A stretch of DNA of 64,000 bases from Gracilimonas sp034520725 (GTDB lineage: Bacteria > Bacteroidota > Rhodothermia > Balneolales > Balneolaceae). This document shows, piece after piece, positions 42,547 through 51,751 of the stretch. Position numbers and translations under genes: made by a program. The stretch's first letter is position 1, and the number at the start of each line of letters is the position of its first letter. The notes under the pieces were generated by a model. The model saw only the letters and a list, made by a program, of their open reading frames with translations, was not told where the DNA came from and did not search any database. The stretch spans positions 391,266 through 455,265 of the forward strand of contig JAXHNH010000003.1 of assembly GCA_034520725.1 (NCBI GenBank). Reading direction: 5' to 3'.

Positions 42547-43245
42547 ATGGAAGACGAATTTGAATTTTACATGCAGTACTCCAATTCTGTGGAGCTTTCG
42601 AAGCTGACCCTTAGCGACCTCAAGAATCTTGTGCAGACCGGTGAAAGCACCTTTCTGGAATTCAAGCATAGCGTGGCTTCACCCGAAAAGATAGCGAGGG
42701 AAATAGCCGCATTAGCCAATACAAAAGGTGGCACTATTTTGATCGGTGTTGAAGATAACGGCGAAATTATAGGTGTTGAAAGCTATCATGAAGAAGAATT
42801 TTGGCTGAATCAGGCAGCGAGAGAAGAATGCATCCCTGAAGTGGAGATCAGAATAGAGCTTGTAAATATTGGGGAGCGGGATGTGTTGTTGGTGAAAGTA
42901 CCTGAAGCCGCAAAAAAACCTATATACGTAAAGGGAAAGAAATACCGTCAGGTTTTTGTAAGGCTTGATCACGAAAGTGTGGTTGCCAGTGATGAATACG
43001 TGGAGGTCCTTAAGCAAAATGCATCTTCAGAAGGTGTTACTTTTGAATACGGAGAAAAGGAACAGCAGTTGTTTCGGTTTTTGAATGAATATGGGGACAT
43101 CACCGTTAAAAGGTTTTCGCTGCTGATAAGTGTTACCACCTATCGTGCAGCCAAGATATTAGTGAATCTGGTGAGTGCCGGTGTATTAGATCTGTTTGAA
43201 AAGGATGGGGTGACGCATTACACTTTTTCCCATAAAACTTCGTAA
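42547..43245 (+). CDS. AlbA_2/Schlafen-type putative DNA-binding protein
   Basis: With the ATG at 42547 (MEDEFEFYMQYSNS) the product is 232 residues; an earlier ATG at 42517 adds ten. ETTFLEFK-type start GESTFLEFKHS, EIAALANTKGGTILIGVEDNGEIIGVE and KPIYVKGKKYRQVFVR define the AlbA_2 (divergent AAA-4) domain; the C-terminus resembles a winged helix (EYGDITVKRFSLLISVTTYRAA). Such proteins are often transcription regulators. The target is unknown; it lies between gpsA and the Fe-S carrier gene. Confidence 0.8.
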   Translation: MEDEFEFYMQYSNSVELSKLTLSDLKNLVQTGESTFLEFKHSVASPEKIAREIAALANTKGGTILIGVEDNGEIIGVESYHEEEFWLNQAAREECIPEVEIRIELVNIGERDVLLVKVPEAAKKPIYVKGKKYRQVFVRLDHESVVASDEYVEVLKQNASSEGVTFEYGEKEQQLFRFLNEYGDITVKRFSLLISVTTYRAAKILVNLVSAGVLDLFEKDGVTHYTFSHKTS

Positions 43246-43275
43246 TTTAGACTCATTCCAAATATTGTATTTCAT

Positions 43276-43725
43276 ATGAGTATGCAAGAAGATAATTTAG
43301 ACGATGTGATCTCTTCCCTTATCGATGTTGATGAGGAAGAAGAAACCGGAAGTACATCTTCCGGGGTTGATCCTTTTCAAAAGGACGAACTGACCGGAGC
43401 ACCTGTTGTTTTGACTGAAAGAGCTGCACTTCAGATCCAAAAGATCAAACAAGAGGAAGGTTTGGAATCAAACTTATATCTCAGGGTTGCAGTTGATGGT
43501 GGGGGTTGTTCCGGGTTAAGCTACAAACTGGGACTTGATCACCGCACGGATGAAGATAAAGTTTTCGAAAGCCACGGCGTTGAGATCATCGTTGCCCCCA
43601 AGCATTTGATGTATCTGGAGGGGATGCAGATCGATTACCCGGACGGCCTTGATGCACGCGGATTTACCTTCGACAACCCAAATGCCACAGAGAATTGTGG
43701 CTGCGGCACTTCTTTCGCAATTTGA
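43276..43725 (+). CDS. A-type iron-sulfur carrier (ErpA/IscA/HesB family)
   Basis: The 149-residue protein has the three cluster-binding cysteines of A-type carriers: VDGGGCSGLSYKL near 76 and NCGCGTSF at the C-terminus. It differs from the usual 105-115 residues by an acidic N-terminal extension of about 40 residues (DDVISSLIDVDEEEETGS). It accepts Fe-S clusters and passes them to enzymes such as LipA; Mrp at 20 kb acts in the same area. Confidence 0.92.
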   Translation: MSMQEDNLDDVISSLIDVDEEEETGSTSSGVDPFQKDELTGAPVVLTERAALQIQKIKQEEGLESNLYLRVAVDGGGCSGLSYKLGLDHRTDEDKVFESHGVEIIVAPKHLMYLEGMQIDYPDGLDARGFTFDNPNATENCGCGTSFAI

Positions 43726-43746
43726 TTAAGAAGCTTTTCAAGAATC

Positions 43747-43795
43747 CGGAATGGAACACGGATGACACAGATGGTGCGGATCTTCGCTGAATTAA
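43747..43795 (-). repeat. dispersed repeat C, copy 3
   Basis: GGAATGGAACACGGATGACA and CAGATGGTGCGGATCTTCGC are the inverse of copies 1 and 2 at 19634 and 19951. It fills the gap between converging genes. Confidence 0.7.
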
Positions 43796-43808
43796 TATTT
43801 GTGTGAGA

Positions 43809-44177
43809 TCAGTAGGGTACAACCAAATCATTGGACAAGACGGAGAAATGCTTTTTATCGAGAGAGGCTACCGGGATATTATTTGCAATAGCTGTTGCAG
43901 CGATAAATGCATCCGGTAATCGTAAGCCGTGACTTTTACCATATCTCATTCTTAAGAGGCCGGCTTCTTTTGCAATTTCTTCTGAGATCGGAATTTGTTT
44001 AACAGATTGTTCTATAAAAGCTGTTAATTCCCGAAGTTCTTTTTTGGAGATTATTCCTGAATAAAGTTCTGATACAACCACTACAGAAGTTATAATTGGA
44101 TCGAACTGACTGATGAACTCAGAAGCTTCAGGCTTTCCTTTTAAAAAGTCGATAAGAATGTTTGAATCAACGATCAT
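43809..44177 (-). CDS. vapC: VapC-type PIN-domain toxin
   Basis: The 122-residue PIN-domain ribonuclease carries the acidic residues in VDSNILIDFLKG (residues 3-14), VVVSELYSGI near 33-42 and GLRLPDAFIAATA near 88-100. It overlaps the antitoxin gene by 11 bases, the usual type II layout. VapC proteins cut RNA, often tRNA or rRNA; the target cannot be predicted here. Confidence 0.9.
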   Translation of the reverse strand: MIVDSNILIDFLKGKPEASEFISQFDPIITSVVVVSELYSGIISKKELRELTAFIEQSVKQIPISEEIAKEAGLLRMRYGKSHGLRLPDAFIAATAIANNIPVASLDKKHFSVLSNDLVVPY

Positions 44178-44424
44178 TGTAAATTTGATCTAAGCGTTCT
44201 TCCCATTCATCTCTAAGTTCGTCAATATCAGGAATGTCTTTTTTATCCTTCCAGATACCAGCAAAATCCATGATGGATTTTCTCTTTGACTTCGTTTTCT
44301 CCTTTGCCACATACTCATCAATCGCCTCGCGGATGATGTTGCTTTGGGTTGTACCTCGCTCATCGGAAAGCTTTTCGATGGCTTTTTTCTCTTCTTCGGT
44401 AAGATAGATCTGTGTTCGTTTCAT
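44167..44424 (-). CDS. vapB: ribbon-helix-helix antitoxin (VapB-like)
   Basis: Starting at ATG 44424 (MKRTQIYLTEEEKKAIEKLS) the product is 85 residues with a CopG/RHH DNA-binding N-terminus and a C-terminal toxin-binding part (DFAGIWKDKKDIPDID). The frame is open back to 44481, but those residues do not fit the family. It should neutralise the VapC product and repress the pair. Confidence 0.85.
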   Translation of the reverse strand: MKRTQIYLTEEEKKAIEKLSDERGTTQSNIIREAIDEYVAKEKTKSKRKSIMDFAGIWKDKKDIPDIDELRDEWEERLDQIYNDR

Positions 44425-44534
44425 TGTTCTCTCCATATAATATGATGTATACAATATACATCGTTTGGATATTCTGCTCAAATCAACTGCTGATTTAGTA
44501 GCTAAAAACAGTATATAGAAAATTTGACAGCTAA

Positions 44535-45340
44535 TTATTCTTCAGGAGAAGAAGTCATTCCCAGCTGTTCTTTTACCCGTTTCATGCCTTCAACTGCTTT
44601 GAGTTTCCAGTCTTCAGTCACGTAACGGCGAACCATAAGGACGGAGCAAGTGGCACGGTCGGCGATGATATCAGGAATTGTACCGAATAGTACGTTACGG
44701 ATACCGCATTCATGTGAAGCCCCGATGATCAACAGGTCATCCTGATTGTCTTCAAGTTCAGAAAGGATGCCACCACTAACATCATCAGATTCTTTTACGA
44801 TGACCTCCAGTTTGTCATAACCCTCAACTAAAGGTTTAATTCGTTCTCTTAATTCTCTTTCTTCATCAGTGGTATCGATGCCAGGTTTAACCAGTCTTAA
44901 TACCCTTAATTTAGCATCCATTGCGCGGGCTACACGAATTCCTATCTCCATTCCTAAACGGGCATGAGGTCCACCACCCCAGAAAGCAGTGATAGGTAGA
45001 AATTGTGATAAATATTCACCCAATCCATACAAATAAAAGGCGATGGCAAAGGTAAGACTCAACCATATTCCCACTCCTGAAATAGCACCCATTGCTGGTC
45101 CTAATGACCGTGATACAAAAAGTAATCGCCACCCGAAGTAGGCATGCCAGTGGCCAATTCAGCCGCACTCGAGACTGTGATCATACAAACAACACCGGCC
45201 ATGAGATAGGCAAAAATAGCTGCGGGACCGGACATCTCCAGGGCAACACCAGCCAATAAAAAGATACCTGCACCGATCATGGTTCCGGCACCGATGGTAA
45301 GTGCATCCCAGAAACCGAGTTCTCTACGTAAGTCGCTCAT
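44535..45340 (-). pseudogene. APC permease-USP gene with internal deletion and frameshift
   Basis: From 45340 the frame encodes the start of an APC amino-acid permease (FWDALTIGAGTMIGAGIFLL, PTSGGDYF), then shifts where TTTTT at about 45117-45121 would need six T. The next frame continues VSRSLGPAMGAISGVGIWLS and, after ITAFWGGGP, jumps into the middle of a universal-stress-protein domain (HARLGMEIGIRVARAMDAKL to SVLMVRRY). Most of the permease (about TM5-TM12) and a USP half are missing, so it cannot transport. The intact relative in plan is the next gene upstream. Confidence 0.75.
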
Positions 45341-45452
45341 TTAGAAACAGCTTATTTTTTTATTTGACGATGATGTTTAAACGCAAGATAGATAATAATA
45401 TGGTCGCAATTGATAACACTAAGATAGCATGGTATCAAAATAATTGTGGCTT

Positions 45453-47693
45453 TTATTGTTTTTCCTGGAAATTATCCTGCTGCATTAATACCTCACCGAA
45501 TGAAATCTCTTCAGCGGCCAAAACCATAATAGTAGTAGGCAGTCCGGTTAAGCGTTTCTGTAAACTTTCATAATAGGCAGTAAAATTTTTGTCCGGTTCG
45601 GCCATTCCCAGGAATACAAGATCAGCATCGATGGATGATTCATGTAGAATTTCATTAAAGGAACGTCCATTTGAAACTATTACTTCGGGTATAGCACCTG
45701 TACGGATTTTGTCTACAATTTGCCCAAGATTTTGTTTTGCATCCTCTTTTGCCTTTTCATCCTCTACCACCATTTTGAGGCGTACTTCAGCATCATACCA
45801 TTTTCGGCTGCTTTGTAACAGATAGCCAAGGATGATCATCAGTCCGCCATTTCCCTTTAATCCCCCCCACCAAATATCAATGCGTTTTCTATTTCCATAT
45901 CCTTTATCTTCATTTTCATGAACTACCATCACATTGCGTTGCTGCTTGTGAAAATGAGTAATCATATTACAGTACTTTTCGCGGTTTTCTTCACTTTCGC
46001 TGTCTCCCAAGATCACCGTGTTGGGCACCAGGGCACCTAGACCGTACGACTCAATAAGTCGTTCACCACCCTCGAAAGGATCAGGGGCCGTTGTTACTCT
46101 CACCAACCCCTGAACACTTCGTTTATTCAGGAAGTCACGGATATTGTTTTCCATATTCTTTCTTCGTTCTGCACTTATACTTGAGCTTGTCAGAACGGAG
46201 GCGATGGTTAAGATTCCCCGGTTATGTGTCAGTGAAGAAGCAAGCTCAATAAGATGCCAGCGTTTGGTTGGAGCCCCGGAAAGTACAAGGGGATGAGGTC
46301 GCCAGGTTTTCGATTCCTGACCTGAACTGATTCGCATTAAACCCGCTCTGGTAATAGCCATCCAAATACCATTCCTGACATCTCCCCAGGCTGCTTTCAT
46401 TTCCCGCTGCTGCAGCCAAACAAAAATAATGACAACGAACAGGAATGCGATACCGGTTGCAATCGCATTGATCAAAAACATTACGGCTATACATCCCACA
46501 GCTCCCACCAGGGAGAAGAACCAGTGCACACTAAATTTGGGACGAAATGAAGGACTTTTTAGTAACCGTTCAATACCGGCTGCAATATTTAATACGCCAT
46601 AAGTGGTAAGAAAAAACATGGTGAGTACCGGTGCAATCAGGTTCAAATCACCAAACCATACCGCTACAAGAGCTATGGCCAACGTAAGAATCGTACCTAC
46701 ACGGGGAGAGTCATCATCTCCTTCACCGCGACCAAGCCACCTTAGCCACCGAGGTAATACACCGTCACGGGCAAGGGCCTGTAATACTCTTGGAGCTCCC
46801 AAAATACTACCCATTGCACTTGATAAAGTGGCACCCCAGACACCAATCAGGATGGCATCTCCCCAGTAAGACATTCTGCGCATAATAAGCGGATCTTCAA
46901 TAAGAGTGAGTGCATCAGCCCTGTTGGCAAGAATGATTGGCAATACCATGTAGATCACATACCCTACTCCAATGGCATAAAAAGTACCACGTGGTATCGA
47001 TTTAGCCGGATTCTCCAGGTCACCCGACATGTTAACGCCAGCCATAATACCTGTTACGGCTGGAAAAAATACGGCAAATACCACCCAGAACCCTTCTGAA
47101 TTTTGATCAGATGCCCCCCACATCTCAATATTTGATGCCTCAATCGGACTCCCAAAGGCAAGGGAAAGAAGTGACAGTACTATGCCAAACATGATAAAGT
47201 ATTGGGCTCGGATGGCCACTTTTGCAGAAATCAATGCCAGTGCGGCTACGCTAATGGTTGTGACTATGCCAACTACGGTCATATCTAATGACGGAAATAC
47301 GCCGACCACACTTTCGGCAAAACCTACGGTATAAAGAGCTACGGAAAATGCCAAAGCAATGTAAAGAGGAATCCCGATGGCTCCTCCAGATTCAATACCC
47401 AGAGAGCGACTGATCATATAATACGCCCCGCCTATACGAACGCGCTGATCGGTTGCTATGGAAGCTATGGAAAGTGCCGTCAGAAATGTTATTGACGTTG
47501 CTATCGTAACAATAAGGAGGGTTCCTATTAAGCCAACATTACCTACAACCCAGCCAAAGCGAAGGTACATGATAACGCCAAGAATAGTAAGAATTGAGGG
47601 CGTAAATACACCGCCAAAAGTACCCAAGCCACCTTTATTAGGCGGTACTACATGCTCCTGATCAGGGGCATTTCTTCGAAAAGGATTCTTCAT
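45453..47693 (-). CDS. SLC12-type (cation-chloride cotransporter-like) permease with cytoplasmic C-domain
   Basis: The 746-residue protein begins like eukaryotic SLC12 carriers: LGTFGGVFTPSILTILGVIMYLRFGWVVGNVGL near 23-55, then IGGAYYMISRSLGIE and 12 membrane segments to about residue 430. The C-terminal part (KGNGGLMIILGYLLQSSRKW, VSNGRSFNEILHESSIDADL) matches the SLC12 cytoplasmic domain. The family moves Cl- with Na+ or K+, or amino acids in some prokaryotes; ion specificity is unknown. Confidence 0.85.
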   Translation of the reverse strand: MKNPFRRNAPDQEHVVPPNKGGLGTFGGVFTPSILTILGVIMYLRFGWVVGNVGLIGTLLIVTIATSITFLTALSIASIATDQRVRIGGAYYMISRSLGIESGGAIGIPLYIALAFSVALYTVGFAESVVGVFPSLDMTVVGIVTTISVAALALISAKVAIRAQYFIMFGIVLSLLSLAFGSPIEASNIEMWGASDQNSEGFWVVFAVFFPAVTGIMAGVNMSGDLENPAKSIPRGTFYAIGVGYVIYMVLPIILANRADALTLIEDPLIMRRMSYWGDAILIGVWGATLSSAMGSILGAPRVLQALARDGVLPRWLRWLGRGEGDDDSPRVGTILTLAIALVAVWFGDLNLIAPVLTMFFLTTYGVLNIAAGIERLLKSPSFRPKFSVHWFFSLVGAVGCIAVMFLINAIATGIAFLFVVIIFVWLQQREMKAAWGDVRNGIWMAITRAGLMRISSGQESKTWRPHPLVLSGAPTKRWHLIELASSLTHNRGILTIASVLTSSSISAERRKNMENNIRDFLNKRSVQGLVRVTTAPDPFEGGERLIESYGLGALVPNTVILGDSESEENREKYCNMITHFHKQQRNVMVVHENEDKGYGNRKRIDIWWGGLKGNGGLMIILGYLLQSSRKWYDAEVRLKMVVEDEKAKEDAKQNLGQIVDKIRTGAIPEVIVSNGRSFNEILHESSIDADLVFLGMAEPDKNFTAYYESLQKRLTGLPTTIMVLAAEEISFGEVLMQQDNFQEKQ

Positions 47694-47912
47694 CTATAGC
47701 AATACTTTAAAGTTATATAAACAGGTAAAAAAAGTTTTCAAAAATTAAACCAGGCAATATTTAAACCCCTGATAAGATACGGAAAGTCAGGAAATCTCAA
47801 GAAACCAGGTTTATGCTTTTTATCTGCCATACAGAGTGTCACTGTTTTTCTAAGCAGGAGAAACTAATACCTATTTCAGCCAAGTAAAATTATAGTCTGT
47901 TCTTTTTATTGG

Positions 47913-49162
47913 TCAGGAATCTTCGTCTTTTTTAGCAATCAATCGTACTCCTCTCTTAAACGTGATGTAATGCCAAATCCATTCCGCAAACACCCTAACC
48001 CGATTGCGGAAACCGATCAGGAAGAAGATGTGGATGAGCCCCCATAACAGCCATGCAAAGAAACCGCTGAATTTGAAGCCACGTATATCAGCTACGGCTT
48101 TGGCTCTACCAATGGTCGCCATGGTTCCCTTATCAACGTACTCAAAATCTTTACGTGGTCTTCCCTTTAGATCATTTTTAATGAGACCACCCAGATATTT
48201 GCCTTGCTGAAGAGCAACCGGGGCAAGTCCGGGCAGGGGGTCGCCGTTCCCATCTTTAACATGTGCTGCATCACCGGCTACAAAAATATTAGGCTGCCCT
48301 TCGATTGAGAGGTCAGGATTTACAACTGCTCTTCCTATCCGGTCGGTTTCCACTTCAAGCCGTTTGATCAAAGGAGAAGCTATGACACCAGCTCCCCACA
48401 CAATATTTGGCGTTTCTATAAAACGTCCTTCAACCTGAACTCCGTTAGCTTTAATGCCTTTGACCGGAGTATTCAGCAATACTTCGACGCCCATATTTTC
48501 AAGGGTTTTTTGGCCTTTTTTAGGCAAAGGTTCTTCAAAGGCATTCAATATTCCATCGGCGGCTTCAACCAGGTAGATCTTGGTTTCGTCAGGTTTGATG
48601 TTTCTGAAATCACGCATCATACTTCGTTTTGCGATCTCAGCAATGGCGCCGGCCATTTCAACACCGGTTGGCCCACCGCCAATGATCACATAGGTCAGGT
48701 ATGGCTTTCGTTGTTCAGGGTCACTGATCTGTTCGGCTTTTTCAAGAGAGAGCAAGATGCGTTCCCTGATATCAAGGGCGTCCGAAAGTGACTTTAATCC
48801 TGGTGCATGTTTCTTCCACTCATCATTACCAAAATAATTATACTGGGCTCCGGGTGCTAAAATAAGGTAATCAAAGGGTAGTGTTGAGCCATTTTTCAGG
48901 TGAATGTTACCATCCACTTTGTCAACGTTGGTGACTTCCCCAAGTATTACCTCTACATTTTTTTGCTTGCTGAAAATTGCCCGGATCGGCATGGCGATAT
49001 CACCGGGTGAAAGAGCAGCTGAAGCTACCTGATAAAGCAAGGGTTGAAATAGGTGATGGTTGGTTTGTCAATGATGGTGATATTGACATCAGCGGATGCA
49101 AGTTTTTGGGCTGCTGAAATTCCGGCAAATCCACCGCCAATAATTATTAAATTCTTACTCAT
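47913..49162 (-). pseudogene. ndh: type II NADH dehydrogenase (NDH-2), frameshifted near 49040
   Basis: An N-terminal frame from ATG 49162 encodes MSKNLIIIGGGFAGISAAQK, the FAD-binding fold, and breaks after YFNP. The main frame (to 47913) resumes with LLYQVASAALSPGDIA, exactly the next family segment, then IIGGGPTGVEMAGAIAEIA (NADH fold) and VAGDAAHVKDGNGDPLPGLAPVALQQGKYLG. Adding one C to the CCC at about 49043 gives a continuous 415-residue protein. NDH-2 passes electrons from NADH to quinone at the membrane without pumping protons. A sequencing error is the simplest cause. Confidence 0.88.
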
Positions 49163-49226
49163 TCTTTTTTGGTTAGTTATGCAAGAGATAACAAGGACTC
49201 AGAGGATTTCATTTACGGTAACCGGA

Positions 49227-50129
49227 TCAATTCATTTTGGCTTGTGCTTCCAGTACGATCTGCTCTACTTCTTCTTTGCTGATGGTTTCTTTTTTATTGC
49301 AATACTGGCAGACTACTTCCTGTCCCTCGCCTTCCATATCCTTAAGATCATCGAGGCTAAGCAACGACAATGCGCTCTTGAATCGTTTGCGAGAGCATCG
49401 GCAGAAGAAATCGATGGGTTGCCGGTTTAATTCTTTTACTTTCAGTGGCGAAACAGCTTTGCCCATGATCTCGTCAATGTACTGACCATCCAATAAAAGC
49501 TCATCGATGGCAGGGAATGAACCGAGGCGTTCCTGAAGCATGTCGATCTGACCATCAGGTGCCCCTGGCAGGCGCTGTATCATAAGACCGCCGGCATGAG
49601 TTACTTCACCGTCCTCATCGATCCCCACATCCAGAAGTAAAGCGGATGGGATCTGTTCGGATTGAGCAAGATAGTGAGCTATATCACTGGTGATATCTCC
49701 ATTCACGATCTCAATACTGCTGGTTCTTGGCTCGGCTTCGTTATACAATACTTTAGAAAAGGTCAGAATACCGAGTCCTATGCCGTCTCCGATCTGAACA
49801 TTTTTATCTGAATAATCCAGCTCAGCGGTTGGATTGCCAACGTATCCACGGATCTCGCCCACCTGATTGGCTTCAGCTACCAGGAAATTGATCGGGCCGT
49901 CACCATCCATCCGCAGTTGAATACGCTCTTCACCTTTCAACTCAGAAGCCAACAGCATGGTTGCGGTCAGGGCTTTACCAAGTACAACGGTATTGAGCAG
50001 GGAAAGTGAATGATTACTTTTTGCGGTCTTTATGACCTCAGTGGTTTTTACAACAGAAATTTTAAAGTGACCATCTGTGGTAATTCCCTTGATGAGACGG
50101 TCTTTGAAATTATATTCTTCGATATTCAT
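49227..50129 (-). CDS. hslO: Hsp33 redox-regulated chaperone
   Basis: From ATG 50129 (MNIEEYNFKDRLIKGI) the protein is 300 residues. GGLMIQRLPGA near 180 is a family motif, and the zinc/redox switch cysteines are CRC (in DFFCRCSRKRF) and CQYC (in VVCQYCNKKE) near the C-terminus. Hsp33 becomes an active holdase on oxidation with heat. The frame is open 14 codons further upstream, but alignment with the family favours this start. Confidence 0.93.
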   Translation of the reverse strand: MNIEEYNFKDRLIKGITTDGHFKISVVKTTEVIKTAKSNHSLSLLNTVVLGKALTATMLLASELKGEERIQLRMDGDGPINFLVAEANQVGEIRGYVGNPTAELDYSDKNVQIGDGIGLGILTFSKVLYNEAEPRTSSIEIVNGDITSDIAHYLAQSEQIPSALLLDVGIDEDGEVTHAGGLMIQRLPGAPDGQIDMLQERLGSFPAIDELLLDGQYIDEIMGKAVSPLKVKELNRQPIDFFCRCSRKRFKSALSLLSLDDLKDMEGEGQEVVCQYCNKKETISKEEVEQIVLEAQAKMN

Positions 50130-50251
50130 AGGAGTGCTAACAGTATCTCTTTTTATAAAATAATTGATCAATAAAGATACGCAGAAAATAAGATTTTATT
50201 GGAAAGGGTCTCATAGATTAGTCAGATGCACCTGTTTGATCTGCTAATGGA

Positions 50252-51472
50252 TCAATGCTGCACCTGAGGGTGGGTGTTCTTCAGACCTATGTAAGCCAGG
50301 ATCACACCAAAAACAACAGTTGTGGCGGCCATCAGCAATATGCTCTCCATAGCTATATTGTTATCCAGCATCCATCCCATTAAAAAAGGACTCAGGGCCG
50401 TACTGAACACCATGATGGATGCAAACAGGGAGCGAACGGTTCCGATCATATCTTCTCCATATAGTTCAGCATATAAGGCAGATTTTGTGGTGCTGCCAAA
50501 ACCAAGTGTCATACCAACTAAAGCCATATATAGAAAGGCAGACCAAATTCCGGGATGATAGAAAGCAACCATCAACCCGATTCCCATGGGAATAATATAG
50601 AATGGGAAAATTTTTGCGGCACTTAGTTTGTCAATGACGGGACCTATACCAAGTGAGCTTATAATTCGAGCTCCGGCAAAAAAGATGAAAGCTGAAGCAA
50701 TTATGGCAGCTGTCCATCCAAGTTGTTCAGCAATGGAAACCTGATATAGAAATAAAGCGGTTGCCCAAAACGGCGGAATTAATATAGCAGGTATTATGAG
50801 CCAGAATCGGCGATCGTTGATGATCTTAAAGTAGGAGCCTGTGTCGGTGGAGTTATCTTTAGTTCTTTTAATCCTTTGATTGGATTGCTCGATCTCGGTT
50901 TTATTCAATACATACAGAATGAACGGGATAAAGATCAGGGCGATAAGCGCTGCGATGATACCCCACGTTGTACGCCAGCTGGTAAAAGCAAGCAGGGCGG
51001 CAATACCTACAGGAAGAATACCTTCGCCGATCGGGTAACCCAGGCTTGAAATGCTGAGTGCCTTACCACGCTGCAGGGTGAAATAACGAGCCATGGCGGT
51101 TTCGGCAGTGTGCCCGCTAAGCCCCTGACCTGACAGGCGTAGCATCAAGATTCCCGCAAATAAAAAACCTATGTGCCATGAAAATGCCATCGTAAGAGCT
51201 GCTATCAATAAACCGAAGGCCACGTATAAACTGTATCTTCCAATGGGTAACACGTCGATCCATTTGCCGAGGTAGGGAAGGATAGCGGCACTTGCAAGCG
51301 TCGCAACGGAGTAGATAGAACCAAATGCAGCATTGGACAGGTTGAAATCAGTCAGAAAAAAGGGTACGAATAATGAGATCAGGAAAGTTTGACCAAAGCT
51401 TGAGAAAAAGGTAAATGATAGTCCAAAACTAAGGACTTTTCTCTCTTTTAGAACAAAGGTGAGGTAACTCAA
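50252..51472 (-). CDS. major facilitator superfamily transporter
   Basis: The 406-residue protein has 12 membrane segments and an MFS plan: NAAFGSIYSVATLASAAILPYLGKWIDVLPIGR contains the loop 2-3 motif, RGKALSISSLGYPIGEGILP lies in TM4-5 and GFGSTTKSALYAELYGEDMIGTVRS in the second half. Similar proteins move small organic solutes by proton exchange, but no substrate can be named. Confidence 0.85.
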   Translation of the reverse strand: MSYLTFVLKERKVLSFGLSFTFFSSFGQTFLISLFVPFFLTDFNLSNAAFGSIYSVATLASAAILPYLGKWIDVLPIGRYSLYVAFGLLIAALTMAFSWHIGFLFAGILMLRLSGQGLSGHTAETAMARYFTLQRGKALSISSLGYPIGEGILPVGIAALLAFTSWRTTWGIIAALIALIFIPFILYVLNKTEIEQSNQRIKRTKDNSTDTGSYFKIINDRRFWLIIPAILIPPFWATALFLYQVSIAEQLGWTAAIIASAFIFFAGARIISSLGIGPVIDKLSAAKIFPFYIIPMGIGLMVAFYHPGIWSAFLYMALVGMTLGFGSTTKSALYAELYGEDMIGTVRSLFASIMVFSTALSPFLMGWMLDNNIAMESILLMAATTVVFGVILAYIGLKNTHPQVQH

Positions 51473-51686
51473 AGAATACAGGTATTAAGATTGGTAGTCT
51501 TATTAAACTGTAAAATACCGCTATTTTATACGAATCTACATTATAAAGTGAATGTATTATTCTATCTGAGACATAAGGTGGGTCTATTCCGGTATTGGTT
51601 TAGAAAAGTTAAACATCGTACAGTCGTAGAACAAAAGCACGAGGTAAGTAGGTGGTAGTTGTTTCTGGAAGCTCAGTTTTATCCAT

Positions 51687-51722
51687 TAAAAAAAGGCACT
51701 TCATCAAGTGAAGTGCCTTTTG
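51687..51722 (-). terminator. terminator after leucine dehydrogenase
   Basis: AAAAGGCACTTCA at 51691-51703 pairs exactly with TGAAGTGCCTTTT at 51709-51721. Read on the minus strand, the stem is followed by TTTTTTTAAT, a good U-tract. Confidence 0.85.
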
Positions 51723-51751
51723 GGTTCTTTAGACATAAAGTATTGACCGGA

